Numbered from the stretch's first letter, positions 9,898-18,613 are shown. The stretch: DNA of 64,000 bases from Pseudomonas sp. Seg1 (GCF_018326005.1 NZ_AP021903.1:310001-374000); one strand, 5' to 3'. A program made the numbers and translations. The notes: generated from the sequence alone by a model not told the origin.

Positions 9898-10677
9898 TTA
9901 ACGCGTCCACGCCTCAGGTGAAACCTGGGCCAACGCTTTGAATGCAGGTTTGGCGAACCAGTACCCCTGCATCAGAAATATTCCACAGTCCGCCAGGAAA
10001 TCCCGTTCACCGGCGCTCTCGATGCCTTCGGCGATGACTGTAACGTCCAACTCCGCACAGATTGTGACAATCCCCCGGACGATAGCCTGACGAACGCGGT
10101 CTTGATCGACATCGCGGATCAGCGCCATGTCGAGTTTGATCAGGTCCGGTTGGAAATCAGCCAGCAGATTGAGCCCCGAATAACCGGCACCGAAATCGTC
10201 GATGGCGGTCTTGAAGCCGAATTCGCGGTATTCACGCAGAATATTGGTCAAATGGCGATAGTTATCTACGTGCTCGCTTTCCAGGGTTTCGAAAATCAGT
10301 CGGTCGATCGGGAAACTGTGTTTTTTGGCGGCCTCCAGGGTGCTGCGAATGCATAGCTCTGGACGATAGACGGCGTTGGGCATGAAGTTGATCGACAAGT
10401 GTGTCTGCATATTAAGGTTGGCCGCGCCTTCGATGGCGCGGGTCCGGCAGAGTTGGTCGAAGCGGTAGCGGTTGTCTTCTGTAACCTGATCTAACACCGT
10501 CAATGCGCCTTCACCAGCCAGACCACGGACCAGCGCCTCATGGGCGAAAATCGACTGGTCGCGCAGATCGACGATAGGTTGGTAGGCGAAGTCAAAATCA
10601 AAACCCAGCGGTTCGCTTTGCTGGCAGCCCTGGCAACCGGCCTGGGGCGAGGTCAATGAAGACGGAAATTTAGTCAC
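9898..10677 (-). CDS. rimA: RimA, EAL-domain cyclic-di-GMP phosphodiesterase
   Basis: This 259-residue protein is essentially a stand-alone EAL domain: the signature appears as 'FAHEALVRG', followed by 'LSINFMPNA', 'FETLESEHV', 'TAIDDFGAGYSGLNLL', 'DLIKLDMALI' and 'VIAEGIES'. These supply the metal- and c-di-GMP-binding residues of active phosphodiesterases. The GTG at 10677 is chosen as start because GGAG lies 7 bases upstream; a GTG 36 bases further upstream lacks this. It heads rimABK and is divergent from hslR across 116 bases. By comparison with SBW25, it links c-di-GMP level to RimK activity. Confidence 0.9.
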   Translation of the reverse strand: MTKFPSSLTSPQAGCQGCQQSEPLGFDFDFAYQPIVDLRDQSIFAHEALVRGLAGEGALTVLDQVTEDNRYRFDQLCRTRAIEGAANLNMQTHLSINFMPNAVYRPELCIRSTLEAAKKHSFPIDRLIFETLESEHVDNYRHLTNILREYREFGFKTAIDDFGAGYSGLNLLADFQPDLIKLDMALIRDVDQDRVRQAIVRGIVTICAELDVTVIAEGIESAGERDFLADCGIFLMQGYWFAKPAFKALAQVSPEAWTR

Positions 10678-10793
10678 TCGATCACTCCATGCCGCTGAAC
10701 CGGCGAAGATCACAGTCTATCTGGAGGGCCGAATTCTTGCGCCCGACAGAAACGGTAGTACAGTTCCGACTACTGGCAGAACGAGGAATTCAT

Positions 10794-11201
10794 ATGGCGC
10801 AAAAACAGGAAGAAGACGACAAGGTCCGTCTCGATAAATGGTTGTGGGCTGCGCGTTTTTATAAAACCCGGGCCTTGGCCAAAGCAGCGATCGAGAGTGG
10901 CAAAGTGCATTGTCGGGGCGAGCGCTGCAAACCAGGCAAAGAGCCACGCATCGGCGATGAATTCGAGATTCGTACTGGTTTCGAAGTGCGTACGGTGAAG
11001 GTCGAAGCCTTGTCGATTGTGCGTCGTGGCGCGCCTGAAGCGCAGACGTTGTATGCGGAAACCGAAGCGAGCGTGGCAAAACGCGAAGCGGCTGCGGCGA
11101 TGCGCAAGGCGGGTGCCTTGGGCGTGAGCACCGATGGCAAGCCGAGCAAGAAGCAGCGGCGGGATCTGTTTAAATTTCGTGGGAACAGTAACGACGAGTA
11201 G
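10794..11201 (+). CDS. hslR: Ribosome-associated heat shock protein Hsp15
   Basis: Hsp15 is an S4-domain RNA-binding protein that recognises stalled 50S subunits with nascent chains and helps recycle them. The 135 residues start at the ATG at 10794 with GAGG 5-9 bases upstream. They contain the S4 domain 'VRLDKWLWAARFYKTRALAKAAIESGKVH', then 'RCKPGKEPRIGDEFEIRTG', and a basic C-terminal tail ('GKPSKKQRRDLFKFRG') typical of the family. The gene runs divergently from rimABK and belongs to the conserved hslR/PAP2/hslO/pckA neighbourhood. Confidence 0.93.
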   Translation: MAQKQEEDDKVRLDKWLWAARFYKTRALAKAAIESGKVHCRGERCKPGKEPRIGDEFEIRTGFEVRTVKVEALSIVRRGAPEAQTLYAETEASVAKREAAAAMRKAGALGVSTDGKPSKKQRRDLFKFRGNSNDE

Positions 11202-11232
11202 AGCCGTAGTTGCTGTGTTGTCTGTGCTGACG

Positions 11233-11327
11233 TCATCGCGGGCAAGCCCGCTCCCACAGGTATTTCAGATGCTCACAAAATTTATGTTCACTGAATATCA
11301 CTGTGGGAGCGTGGCTTGCCCGCGATC
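11233..11327. repeat. Paired inverted REP sequences
   Basis: Two REP units in opposite orientation, TCATCGCGGGCAAGCCCGCTCCCACAGG (11233-11260) and CTGTGGGAGCGTGGCTTGCCCGCGA (11301-11327), form a REPIN-like doublet between the converging hslR and PAP2 genes. A single unit of the same type is at 22795-22820. Confidence 0.8.
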
Positions 11328-11360
11328 GAGTGCGCAGCGCTCGCCATGGACGACGCGGTA

Positions 11361-12161
11361 TCAGGCGCTACGCACCACACTCATCCGCGAAACCAGCGGC
11401 AACTTGCCCAGCAGACTGAAGATCGGCGAAGTCACCTTCAGCCAGAAATTCGCGGCGTGATAGGCAAACGGCGTGTAGTAACCCCAGCCCAACGCCCACA
11501 CCGCCAGCAACACGCCGCCGATGTAATCGTCCTGACCCCAATGTGCGCCGGCCACCAGCCGCGGCAGCATGAACAGCAGCGCCAGGCCCCAGATCACCAG
11601 GAACTGGCCGACCGTACGGCTGAACACGCCCATGAACAGCGCCCAGATCAACAGCACCGAAGCATGGTCACCGGGGAAGCTCTGGCTGGAGCGATCCTTC
11701 AGCTCCCAGGTCTTCTCCAGATGTGGGAAGTAGTCGCTGATGTGCACCGCGCCTTCAAGGACCATCGACGGGCTGCTGTGTTGCCAGTCCATGTGGTCGG
11801 CGAACTTGGAAAACAGCGTGCGGATCACCACCATCAACAGCAGGATCGAGAAAAATCCGAAAAAGGCGCGACGCACATCAATCGCCTTGAACACCCAGTC
11901 GCCCTTGATCAGCAGCGTCAGCAGAATCAGCCCGACCACAATGTCGAAAGGACGAAGACTTGCAATTGCCCAGATGTGGAGCCATATCGGGTTGCTGGCC
12001 AGCGGTGTGTTGAGTGAGCGGAACAGCCACTCGTCGAAAAACACACACAGCGCGTTGCCCGTAGGCCATAACCAGAAAGCCAGTAGCGCCAATGGCACCA
12101 CATTGCACAGAACCAGCCGGCCGAGGTTCCACCTTTGTTGGAACAAACCCGGATTGTTCAT
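11361..12161 (-). CDS. PAP2-family membrane phosphatase
   Basis: This integral membrane protein of 266 residues has about six hydrophobic segments and a PAP2 (type 2 phosphatidic acid phosphatase) active site: 'RSSQSFPGDHASV' corresponds to motif 2 and 'PRLVAGAHWGQDDYIGG' to motif 3 with its catalytic histidine and aspartate. Family members dephosphorylate lipid phosphates such as undecaprenyl pyrophosphate or transfer phosphate to lipid A; the substrate cannot be decided here. The ATG at 12161 has GGGAGG 7 bases upstream, so a longer in-frame reading from 12245 is not used. It lies between hslR and hslO as in P. aeruginosa. Confidence 0.85.
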   Translation of the reverse strand: MNNPGLFQQRWNLGRLVLCNVVPLALLAFWLWPTGNALCVFFDEWLFRSLNTPLASNPIWLHIWAIASLRPFDIVVGLILLTLLIKGDWVFKAIDVRRAFFGFFSILLLMVVIRTLFSKFADHMDWQHSSPSMVLEGAVHISDYFPHLEKTWELKDRSSQSFPGDHASVLLIWALFMGVFSRTVGQFLVIWGLALLFMLPRLVAGAHWGQDDYIGGVLLAVWALGWGYYTPFAYHAANFWLKVTSPIFSLLGKLPLVSRMSVVRSA

Positions 12162-12266
12162 AAAATGCCTCCCATGGCTAAGCAGTCGGCACCAAAAAAA
12201 GTGCCAAGAAGCGCAAATTTTCATTCTTTGTAACCATTTTGTCACCTCATTCAGATACCCAGACCT

Positions 12267-13169
12267 ATGACCGACCTACCGGATACCGATTACACCCAAC
12301 GCTTCATCTTTGATGACAGCGACACGCGCGGCGAACTGGTCGCGCTGGAGCGCAGCTACGCCGAAGTCCTCGCCAAGCACCCGTACCCGGAACCGGTCGC
12401 GCAATTGCTCGGCGAATTGATGGCGGCGGCCTCGTTGCTGGTGGGCACCTTGAAGTTCGACGGCTTGCTGATCCTGCAGGCGCGCTCCGAAGGCCCGATC
12501 CCGATGCTGATGATCGAGTGCTCCAGCGACCGTGAAATCCGTGGTTTGGCGCGTTACCACGCCGATCAGATCGCGGCGGATGCGACCCTCAGCGACTTGA
12601 TGCCGAACGGCGTCCTGGCTCTGACCGTCGACCCGACTGTCGGCCAGCGCTATCAGGGCATCGTCGACCTCGACGGCGAAACCCTGTCCGAGTGCTTCAC
12701 CAATTACTTCGTCATGTCGCAACAGGTCGGCACCCGCTTCCAGCTGTTCGCCGACGGTCGTCGTGCCCGTGGCCTGCTGCTGCAGCAACTGCCCGCCGAT
12801 CGCTTGAAAGACGAAGAAGACCGCGCCGCCAGCTGGCAGCACATCACCGCGCTGGCCAGCACGCTGACCGCCGATGAATTGTTGAGCCTGGACAATGAAA
12901 CCGTCCTGCACCGTCTCTACCATGAAGAGCAGGTGCGCCTGTTCGATGTGCAGAAACTGCGCTTCCATTGCAGCTGCTCGCGGGAGCGCTCGGGCAATGC
13001 ACTGGTCAGTCTGGGTCAGGAAGATGCACAGGCTCTGGTGGTGGAAAACGGCGGCAACATCGAGATCGATTGCCAGTTCTGCAACCAGCGCTACCTGTTT
13101 GATGCGACCGATGTAGCTCAATTGTTCGCTGGCGCAGGCGTCGACACGCCGTCAGATACCCGGCACTAA
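12267..13169 (+). CDS. hslO: Redox-regulated chaperone Hsp33
   Basis: Hsp33 is a cytoplasmic holdase activated by oxidation. The 300 residues include the N-terminal core ('[14 protein letters not shown]', '[18 protein letters not shown]') and the redox switch: four zinc-binding cysteines arranged as CxC in '[14 protein letters not shown]' and CxxC in '[12 protein letters not shown]' near the C-terminus. All four cysteines are present, so the switch should work. The ribosome site is weak. A short spacer separates it from pckA, with the same order as P. aeruginosa PA5193-PA5192. Confidence 0.94.
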   Translation: MTDLPDTDYTQRFIFDDSDTRGELVALERSYAEVLAKHPYPEPVAQLLGELMAAASLLVGTLKFDGLLILQARSEGPIPMLMIECSSDREIRGLARYHADQIAADATLSDLMPNGVLALTVDPTVGQRYQGIVDLDGETLSECFTNYFVMSQQVGTRFQLFADGRRARGLLLQQLPADRLKDEEDRAASWQHITALASTLTADELLSLDNETVLHRLYHEEQVRLFDVQKLRFHCSCSRERSGNALVSLGQEDAQALVVENGGNIEIDCQFCNQRYLFDATDVAQLFAGAGVDTPSDTRH

Positions 13170-13197
13170 AACGGTTCAGCGCAGGTAAATTCACTGC

Positions 13198-13221
13198 GTA
13201 ACGACGGAATATCGCCGTTAC
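13198..13221. other. Hairpin upstream of pckA
   Basis: GTAACGACG and CGCCGTTAC form a near-perfect stem around GAATAT. No T-run follows on either strand, so it is either a weak hslO terminator or part of the pckA control region. Confidence 0.4.
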
Positions 13222-13350
13222 GACGGGAGGACCCTACTCTTTTTGGGCTTTTCTGGCATAATCCGGCCCACTTTTTTCGCGGTAGTAGTGCACGACTTTC
13301 TACTACAAAACGTTTGGAGCACACTCGGCCACTGGCCGACGGGGAACCTC

Positions 13351-14892
13351 ATGACGCAAGCCAATAACGCCGTGTACACCGATCTGAGTGTTGATGATCT
13401 GGTAAAAGAAGCCCTGAACCGCGGTGAGGGCGAGCTTGCCGATACCGGCGCTCTGGTTGTTCGCACTGGTCACCGCACCGGTCGTTCGCCTGTTGACCGT
13501 TTCATCGTTGAAGAGCCTTCCACCCAGGCCGCTATCGCCTGGGGCCCGATCAACCGCAAGTTCCCGGCCGACAAGTTCGATGCCTTGTGGGCTCGCGTCG
13601 AGGCGTTCAACAACGCGCAAGAGCACTTTGTTTCCCACGTGCATGTAGGCGCGGCCGAAGATCACTACCTGGCCGTGAAAATGACCACCCAGACTGCCTG
13701 GCAGAACCTGTTCGGTCGTTGCCTGTTCATCAACCCGGCGCAGTACAACCCGGCTGGTCGTGAAGAGTGGCAGGTGCTCAACGTGGCCAACTTCGAGTGC
13801 GTGCCAGAGCGTGACGGCACCAACTCCGACGGTTGCGTGATCCTCAACTTCGCACAGAAGAAAGTGCTGATCGCCGGCATGCGTTACGCCGGTGAAATGA
13901 AGAAAGCCATGTTCTCCGTGCAGAACTTCCTGCTGCCGGCCGCTGACGTGCTGCCAATGCACTGCGCCGCCAACATCGGCGAAGAAGGCGACGTGACCCT
14001 GTTCTTCGGTCTGTCGGGCACCGGTAAAACCACGCTGTCGGCTGACGAAAGCCGTTACCTGATCGGTGACGACGAACACGGCTGGGGCGAAGGCGTTGTC
14101 TTCAACATCGAAGGCGGTTGCTACGCCAAGTGCATCGACTTGTCCGAGAAGAACGAGCCGGTCATCTGGAAAGCCATCAAGCACGGCGCCGTTCTGGAAA
14201 ACGTCGTCATCGACGACGCCAAGCACGCCGACTACGCCGATGTCAGCCTGACCCAGAACAGCCGCGCCGCGTACCCGCTGGAGCACGTTGCCAAGCGTTC
14301 CGAGCACAACCTGGGCGGCGAGCCAAACGCTGTGATCTTCCTGACCTGCGACCTGACCGGCGTGCTGCCGCCAGTGTCGATCCTCAACGAAGAACAAGCG
14401 GCCTACCATTTCCTGTCCGGCTACACCGCTCTGGTGGGCTCGACTGAAATGGGTTCGGGCAGCGGCATCAAGTCGACCTTCTCCACCTGCTTCGGCGCAC
14501 CGTTCTTCCCGCGTCCGGCCGGGGAATACGCAGAGCTGCTGATCAAGCGCATCCGCGGCTTCGGCTCCAAGGTCTACCTGGTCAACACCGGCTGGACCGG
14601 CGGTGGCTACGGCGTCGGCAAACGCTTCAACATCCCGACCACCCGCGCGGTGATCGCAGCAATCCAGAGCGGCGCGCTGATCGGTGCCGCCACCGAGCAC
14701 CTCGACACCATCAACCTCGACGTGCCACTGGCCGTACCGGGCGTTGAAACCAACCTGCTCAACCCACGCAACACCTGGGCTGACAAGGCTGCGTACGACG
14801 AGGCTGCCAAGGCACTGGCCGGTCTGTTCATCGAGAACTTCAAGAAGTTCGAAGTGAGCGACGCGATCAAGGCTGCTGGGCCGAAGTTGTAA
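13351..14892 (+). CDS. pckA: Phosphoenolpyruvate carboxykinase (ATP)
   Basis: PckA converts oxaloacetate and ATP to phosphoenolpyruvate, the entry step of gluconeogenesis. From the ATG at 13351 it has 513 residues, the length I recall for P. aeruginosa PckA. It carries the substrate-binding '[13 protein letters not shown]', the P-loop '[15 protein letters not shown]', the metal-binding 'LIGDDEHGW' and '[12 protein letters not shown]', and the adenine-binding block '[15 protein letters not shown]'. A strong terminator follows directly, so it is probably monocistronic. Confidence 0.97.
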   Translation: MTQANNAVYTDLSVDDLVKEALNRGEGELADTGALVVRTGHRTGRSPVDRFIVEEPSTQAAIAWGPINRKFPADKFDALWARVEAFNNAQEHFVSHVHVGAAEDHYLAVKMTTQTAWQNLFGRCLFINPAQYNPAGREEWQVLNVANFECVPERDGTNSDGCVILNFAQKKVLIAGMRYAGEMKKAMFSVQNFLLPAADVLPMHCAANIGEEGDVTLFFGLSGTGKTTLSADESRYLIGDDEHGWGEGVVFNIEGGCYAKCIDLSEKNEPVIWKAIKHGAVLENVVIDDAKHADYADVSLTQNSRAAYPLEHVAKRSEHNLGGEPNAVIFLTCDLTGVLPPVSILNEEQAAYHFLSGYTALVGSTEMGSGSGIKSTFSTCFGAPFFPRPAGEYAELLIKRIRGFGSKVYLVNTGWTGGGYGVGKRFNIPTTRAVIAAIQSGALIGAATEHLDTINLDVPLAVPGVETNLLNPRNTWADKAAYDEAAKALAGLFIENFKKFEVSDAIKAAGPKL

Positions 14893-14911
14893 GACTTAGT
14901 TCTGGTGAATG

Positions 14912-14942
14912 AAAAAGCCGCCTCTTGAGGGCGGCTTTTTTG
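14912..14942 (+). terminator. Rho-independent terminator of pckA
   Basis: AAAAAGCCGCC and GGCGGCTTTTT form a GC-rich stem around TCTTGAG, followed by a T-run. It lies 20 bases after the pckA stop. Confidence 0.9.
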
Positions 14943-15070
14943 TGGGTGATGGGTTGGGTGTCATTATCAGACCAACTGCCAATATTCCCGCAGCGTTCGC
15001 GTTAAACAGCCAGAATAATGCCACTTAAGTAGCCGCGAACTCTAAACGCCGTTCTTCTTCTCTTCAGCCT

Positions 15071-15346
15071 TCATAGCCATTGCCGCCTGGTATGCAGTAC
15101 TCGCAGCATCTCCACAGCATCAACTTTGATTGTGTAGATGATGTAGTAGTTTGGGGTGACAACCATTTCGCGGGTGCCTTGCGCGATACCTCTTTTGTAT
15201 AAAGCTGGCTGCTGGCGGACGCTTTCTCCCTTCGATTCGAAAAGCTCATCGAGCTTGATCGCTGCAGCGGGATTTTCCTGGCCGATACGCTCCATGATGT
15301 TTTCTCGATCATCCAGCGCCTCTTGGCGCCAGACCAACCTCATCAA
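15071..15346 (-). CDS. RelE/ParE-family toxin
   Basis: This 91-residue protein has the ParE/RelE fold pattern: N-terminal 'LVWRQEALDDRENIMERIGQENPAAAIKLDELFESK', then 'ALYKRGIAQGTREMVV', 'NYYIIYTI' and the C-terminal 'VEMLRVLHTRRQWL' with the basic residues usual at the end of this family. ParE toxins inhibit gyrase, RelE toxins cleave mRNA on ribosomes; sequence alone does not decide, although the terminal 'LHTRRQW' is common in ParE-like members. Its start overlaps the antitoxin stop by 4 bases, so the order is antitoxin first, toxin second. It is the last gene of the accessory block. Confidence 0.88.
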   Translation of the reverse strand: MMRLVWRQEALDDRENIMERIGQENPAAAIKLDELFESKGESVRQQPALYKRGIAQGTREMVVTPNYYIIYTIKVDAVEMLRVLHTRRQWL

Positions 15347-15846
15347 CGTACTCGCTGACGCAGAGCATCCCGCTTGGCGGCAAATATCCTGCGAGCGTCT
15401 TCATCGCTGACGCTGGGTCTTGGGTCATCAATGCTGATTTGTACCTGTTGCTTGACCCATTCTTCATATGCCGCAGCTTCATGCGCTTGTTTCATCGCTT
15501 CGGCGCGATCAGGTCGGGCATAGGTTTTTATCTGCAGAGGGTCATAGCTGGAGGCGTCCACATCGAAGTGATTGATACCTACTCCTTGCAGGTAGGTCAC
15601 CAGTGTTTCAAACCGCTTGAACAGTCGCACCTGACCACTGCGTTGTGCTGCCAGTGAATATTCTTTGTTTCCTTGCTGAATCTGAATTGACCAGCCACCG
15701 GGTTTGGCGACGATATGTGCGCTACTGATCGAACCATTCTCAAACAATCGCGCGAGAGTACTGTGATCAATGGTTTCAGTGGTCATGAAGGCAAGCCCTT
15801 GGTTGAACAATGGCTCCCATCGTACGCAATCAATAATAGTTTGCAA
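15343..15846 (-). CDS. Two-domain antitoxin partnering the ParE-like toxin
   Basis: The antitoxin lies directly upstream of the toxin. Its C-terminal third, 'EAAAYEEWVKQQVQISIDDPRP...', is the toxin-binding helix region of the short 'stability determinant' type antitoxins. The first 100 or so residues ('STLARLFENGSISSAHIVAKPG', 'QVRLFKRFETLVTYL') form an extra domain I cannot assign; it may be DNA- or partner-binding. The TTG at 15846 has AAGGAG 7 bases upstream and gives 167 residues; an ATG at 15786 (147 residues) has a weaker AAGGG. A second copy of the C-terminal module stands alone at 16565-16747. Confidence 0.78.
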   Translation of the reverse strand: MQTIIDCVRWEPLFNQGLAFMTTETIDHSTLARLFENGSISSAHIVAKPGGWSIQIQQGNKEYSLAAQRSGQVRLFKRFETLVTYLQGVGINHFDVDASSYDPLQIKTYARPDRAEAMKQAHEAAAYEEWVKQQVQISIDDPRPSVSDEDARRIFAAKRDALRQRVR

Positions 15847-15942
15847 AATGCAGCTCCTTAAGCTTTGCGCCGAAATCCCAGCGTCAGTGTTCGAGATAGA
15901 GGCAGGTAGTTCTAGCTGTGAACGCGCCTGCCGAGGAGTTCG

Positions 15943-16242
15943 TCAGGCTGGTGCTTTCCAATTGAGCATCTGCTGCTGTGCGACTTGCAGCAGGTCACAG
16001 CCATCCTGCGTCAGCAGATAGAGGGCGTGGGTGATGTGGGGGATGTCTTCGACGTCGGCTTGTTTGAAGCTGAGGCAATAGAGGGTTTTTAGCAGATCGC
16101 TTGAAGCGCGCAGGCGCTGGACGGCGCATTCGAGGATGTCTTGTGGATTGGCCGTTGTGTCGATGATCAGGGGCTTGGTGTCAGTGAGGTTGGATTCGAG
16201 TGGGCGGTAGCGATCGGTGGTGAATTGATTCCATGATTTCAT
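15943..16242 (-). CDS. Small DUF3077/DUF6124-like protein, paralogue B
   Basis: This 99-residue protein is clearly paralogous to the 95-residue protein at 18035-18322. Both share a variable start, an 'IDT.A...D.L..A.QRL.A.S.LL.TLYCL' helix, 'F.QADV.DIP.I..ALYLLTQDGC.LL.VA' and a short tail. The pattern resembles the DUF3077/DUF6124 proteins common in pseudomonads, whose function is unknown to me. There is no signal peptide or membrane segment. It is preceded by a long structured leader and followed by the antitoxin-toxin pair on the same strand. Confidence 0.75.
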   Translation of the reverse strand: MKSWNQFTTDRYRPLESNLTDTKPLIIDTTANPQDILECAVQRLRASSDLLKTLYCLSFKQADVEDIPHITHALYLLTQDGCDLLQVAQQQMLNWKAPA

Positions 16243-16564
16243 TATTTTTTGCCTCGTTATGCGTCATGAGAATCCGCACCCACCGTGACCAAGCGATAGG
16301 TGGCGGACTGCGTTCGGGTTGGTCAACCGATGAGGCATTCACAACCGGCACACCCGAAGGTGTCCCGAACACAGCCGCCATAAAGCGTGCTGACACAAAA
16401 AAGCGCCAGCAGCATACAACGACTGTGAATGCACATCTAATACGGGTGACCAAGCCCGAGCCGCTGATTTGGCAGCGACAGTCACGACTATAGAGACGAG
16501 CTACACGACGGCGATAGAAGACAAGGAGTCTGTCCTTGTAGGAACAGGACGTAGATTAAATAGG
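16243..16564 (-). other. Structured 5' leader region, candidate regulatory RNA
   Basis: The 322 bases between the orphan antitoxin gene and paralogue B contain no convincing gene. Read on the minus strand they hold a series of hairpins just before the gene: GGGACACC-TTCG-GGTGTGCC with a UUCG-type loop, GGTTG-ACC-CAACC-like, and CCACC...GGTGG close to the start codon. A short open frame across it reads as a chance translation. This looks like a structured transcript leader. Confidence 0.4.
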
Positions 16565-16747
16565 TCATTGCTGACAATCCTTCAGACGTCTTAAACGAGC
16601 GCGTTTATCTGCCATCAGTTTCCTGCTTACTTCATCGGAAATGCTTGGCCGAGGATCATCAATGCTGGCTTGGACCTGCCGGATGAACCATGCCTCGTAG
16701 GTTTCCTCGTCGCTAGCCTGTTCCGATTCACCGCTCGTACTGTTCAT
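16565..16747 (-). CDS. Orphan antitoxin-like protein
   Basis: This 60-residue protein repeats the C-terminal module of the antitoxin at 15343-15846. Both have the pattern E.Y/AYE.W...QVQ.SIDDPRPS.SDE..R...A.KR..LR. Here the module stands almost alone after 'MNSTSGESEQASDEE', without the N-terminal domain and without an adjacent toxin gene. It starts at the ATG at 16747 with a purine-rich GAAGGAAAT site upstream. It may neutralise the nearby toxin or be a remnant of a second module. Confidence 0.7.
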   Translation of the reverse strand: MNSTSGESEQASDEETYEAWFIRQVQASIDDPRPSISDEVSRKLMADKRARLRRLKDCQQ

Positions 16748-16794
16748 CGTTCTATTTCCTTCTTGGTTAAAAACCTATCGGTCGCCGCTCCGCC

Positions 16795-17937
16795 TCAACC
16801 AATAACCCGATACGCCGCCACATCCAGCACACTGGTCGTCAGCCCCGTCGCAGGGGTGTAGATCGAGCCTTTCACCGCCGAGAACGGTACGCCTTTGCTG
16901 CCTAAAGACACGTAGCGTTCGCCTTTATCCAGTTCGGTGAAGTAGGTGTAGGAGATGTTGTGCATCCGTTTGTACCGGGCTTCATCGCGGACGATGCCGT
17001 CGGTGAGGGTCTTCAGATCGGTCGCGGTCAGATTCAGGGTTTTGTTCAGTTGCACGCCCCAGCGCTTGAGGCAGGCTTCGGCGAAATGACGGACGACGCG
17101 GCCCGGTTCCACCAGGGTTTTCAGGTCACTGGCGCTGACAGGGACGCCGCCGTCGGCGGTGGCGTTGCCGGCCATGGTCGCGTGACGGCCGGCCATGGGA
17201 TAGATGCAGGTTTTGGTGCCGGTGGCGGTTTGCGGGATGACGCAGCTGAAGCCTTTGGAGCGTTCATCGCGGGCGTAGAAGGCGATGTATTCTTTGACGT
17301 TGCTGCCGAGTTTGACCCGATCTTCCTGGAAGTTACCGATTCCCGGAACGGGGTCCAGAGCAAAGATGTTCACCGGAATATTTTTAAGTTGAGTGTCTTT
17401 CAACATTGCATTGGCCAGCATATGGCAACTTACACCGCCTCGGCTCCAGCCCACCAGATTGACGCGGGTGGGAATAACACCGTCTTTGCGGAACGTCTTG
17501 ATAATGCCCTCCTGCAACTTCTGTTGGGTGATGCTGCGGTCGCCATAGTTGTACTTGCGCCAAAACCACGAGCCCTCGGCTTTGACATCTTCAATGGGAA
17601 TGCCGGCGGCTTTGAGGCGGTTGTATCCGGCTTCGGTCAGTTGTTCGCGTTGCCAGTCGCATTTTCCTTTGATGATATTCAGCGCGTGCTGTACGTTTTC
17701 TTCCCAGCCCTTGCCAAACAACGTGCCGCTGAGACCGTATTCCTTGGTTTTGGTAAACAGGTCATCCGCTTGCAGGTTGCCGCTGCCCGGCCCATCCACC
17801 ACGATCCATTCGGCAAACTCGCGACCGGAATGGTTTGCGGCCAAGGTGGAAATCAATTCGCCGTTCCAGAAGTTTTCATGGGTGGTGTCAAACTTGTTGG
17901 AACCCGTGCCGCAAAAAAAGATAGTTAAAACAGTCAT
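16795..17937 (-). CDS. Lipase-like alpha/beta hydrolase, possible secreted effector
   Basis: This 380-residue protein begins 'MTVLTIFFCGTGSNKFD', similar in style to the 'GTG(x)N' opening of DUF2235/Tle1-type phospholipases. It has a nucleophile elbow G-W-S165-R-G-G after a beta strand ('RVNLVGWSRGG'), an aspartate in 'FALDPVPG' (D195), and a candidate histidine H252 in 'PMAGRHATMAG', so a Ser-Asp-His triad is plausible. There is no signal peptide or membrane segment. Lipases with this layout include type VI effectors, but no VgrG, PAAR or Tli-type gene is nearby, so the effector role is inference. Small paralogue genes flank it on the same strand. Confidence 0.65.
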   Translation of the reverse strand: MTVLTIFFCGTGSNKFDTTHENFWNGELISTLAANHSGREFAEWIVVDGPGSGNLQADDLFTKTKEYGLSGTLFGKGWEENVQHALNIIKGKCDWQREQLTEAGYNRLKAAGIPIEDVKAEGSWFWRKYNYGDRSITQQKLQEGIIKTFRKDGVIPTRVNLVGWSRGGVSCHMLANAMLKDTQLKNIPVNIFALDPVPGIGNFQEDRVKLGSNVKEYIAFYARDERSKGFSCVIPQTATGTKTCIYPMAGRHATMAGNATADGGVPVSASDLKTLVEPGRVVRHFAEACLKRWGVQLNKTLNLTATDLKTLTDGIVRDEARYKRMHNISYTYFTELDKGERYVSLGSKGVPFSAVKGSIYTPATGLTTSVLDVAAYRVIG

Positions 17938-18034
17938 GTTTATTGCTCTTGTTTAATGAAAGAGCAGTCAACGTAGTATTGTTCTTTTAAAAGGCAAAGA
18001 AGTGGGTTGTTTCGAGATTTGTTGGTTGTTGGGT

Positions 18035-18322
18035 TTAATTGCGCTGGGCGATTTTAAGTTTTGCAACTTCCAGTAGTTCGCAACCGTCTTGAGTCAACAA
18101 GTAAAGCGCCTGAACAATGTTCGGGATGTCTTTGACGTCTGCTTGTTGGAAACACAAACAGTAAAGAGTTTCCAACAGATTGCTGGCAGCGCACAGACGT
18201 TGCTGTGCGGCATCCAGCAGGTCTTCATGGCAGGCGTCCGTGTCGATGACCAGCACCGGATTCTCGCTGTAACTGGTTTTCAAACGGCGGTAGCGGTTGA
18301 GGGGCGGGTGCAGTGAGTTCAT
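18035..18322 (-). CDS. Small DUF3077/DUF6124-like protein, paralogue A
   Basis: This 95-residue protein is the paralogue of 15943-16242 (shared 'LLETLYCLCFQQADVKDIPNI' and 'ALYLLTQDGCELLEVA' blocks). It lies about 97 bases upstream of the lipase-like gene on the same strand and may head the block. No function is known; the predicted all-helical, soluble character would suit a small binding or regulatory partner. Its upstream region does not share the leader of paralogue B. Confidence 0.75.
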   Translation of the reverse strand: MNSLHPPLNRYRRLKTSYSENPVLVIDTDACHEDLLDAAQQRLCAASNLLETLYCLCFQQADVKDIPNIVQALYLLTQDGCELLEVAKLKIAQRN

Positions 18323-18427
18323 GGATTAGGCTGTCCTTTGAGAAGTCGCTACGGTGCGATTCAGTCGCGTCGGCCACTATAGGAGGGCATCGGGCTGTGG
18401 GACAAGACGGCTGCAATGGACAGAGTT

Positions 18428-18465
18428 CGTAGGGGTTTTTCCGGTGTTCGGGTATTTGCCCTACG
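18428..18465. other. Inverted repeat in the 18.3-18.6 kb spacer
   Basis: CGTAGGG (18428-18434) and CCCTACG (18459-18465) are perfect inverse copies 24 bases apart, in the spacer between the divergent paralogue A and the exported protein gene. It may be a regulator site or an RNA hairpin. Confidence 0.3.
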
Positions 18466-18613
18466 TGTTTTCATGGGCTTTTCAAGGCAAAACCCTTAGC
18501 TCGGAATTTTCCTACGGGTTTGTCAGGCGCTTCTGAACAAACCTCTGTATGGTGCGCGCCAGAATCTGTGGGACGTTTCCAGACGTCCTATACGCGCATA
18601 AAGGGAATTAGGT

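Noticed and set aside
16181..16453. 90-codon minus-strand frame over the leader of paralogue B
   Set aside because: It runs through hairpin sequence, overlaps the start of paralogue B in another frame and has no ribosome site; better explained as a structured leader.
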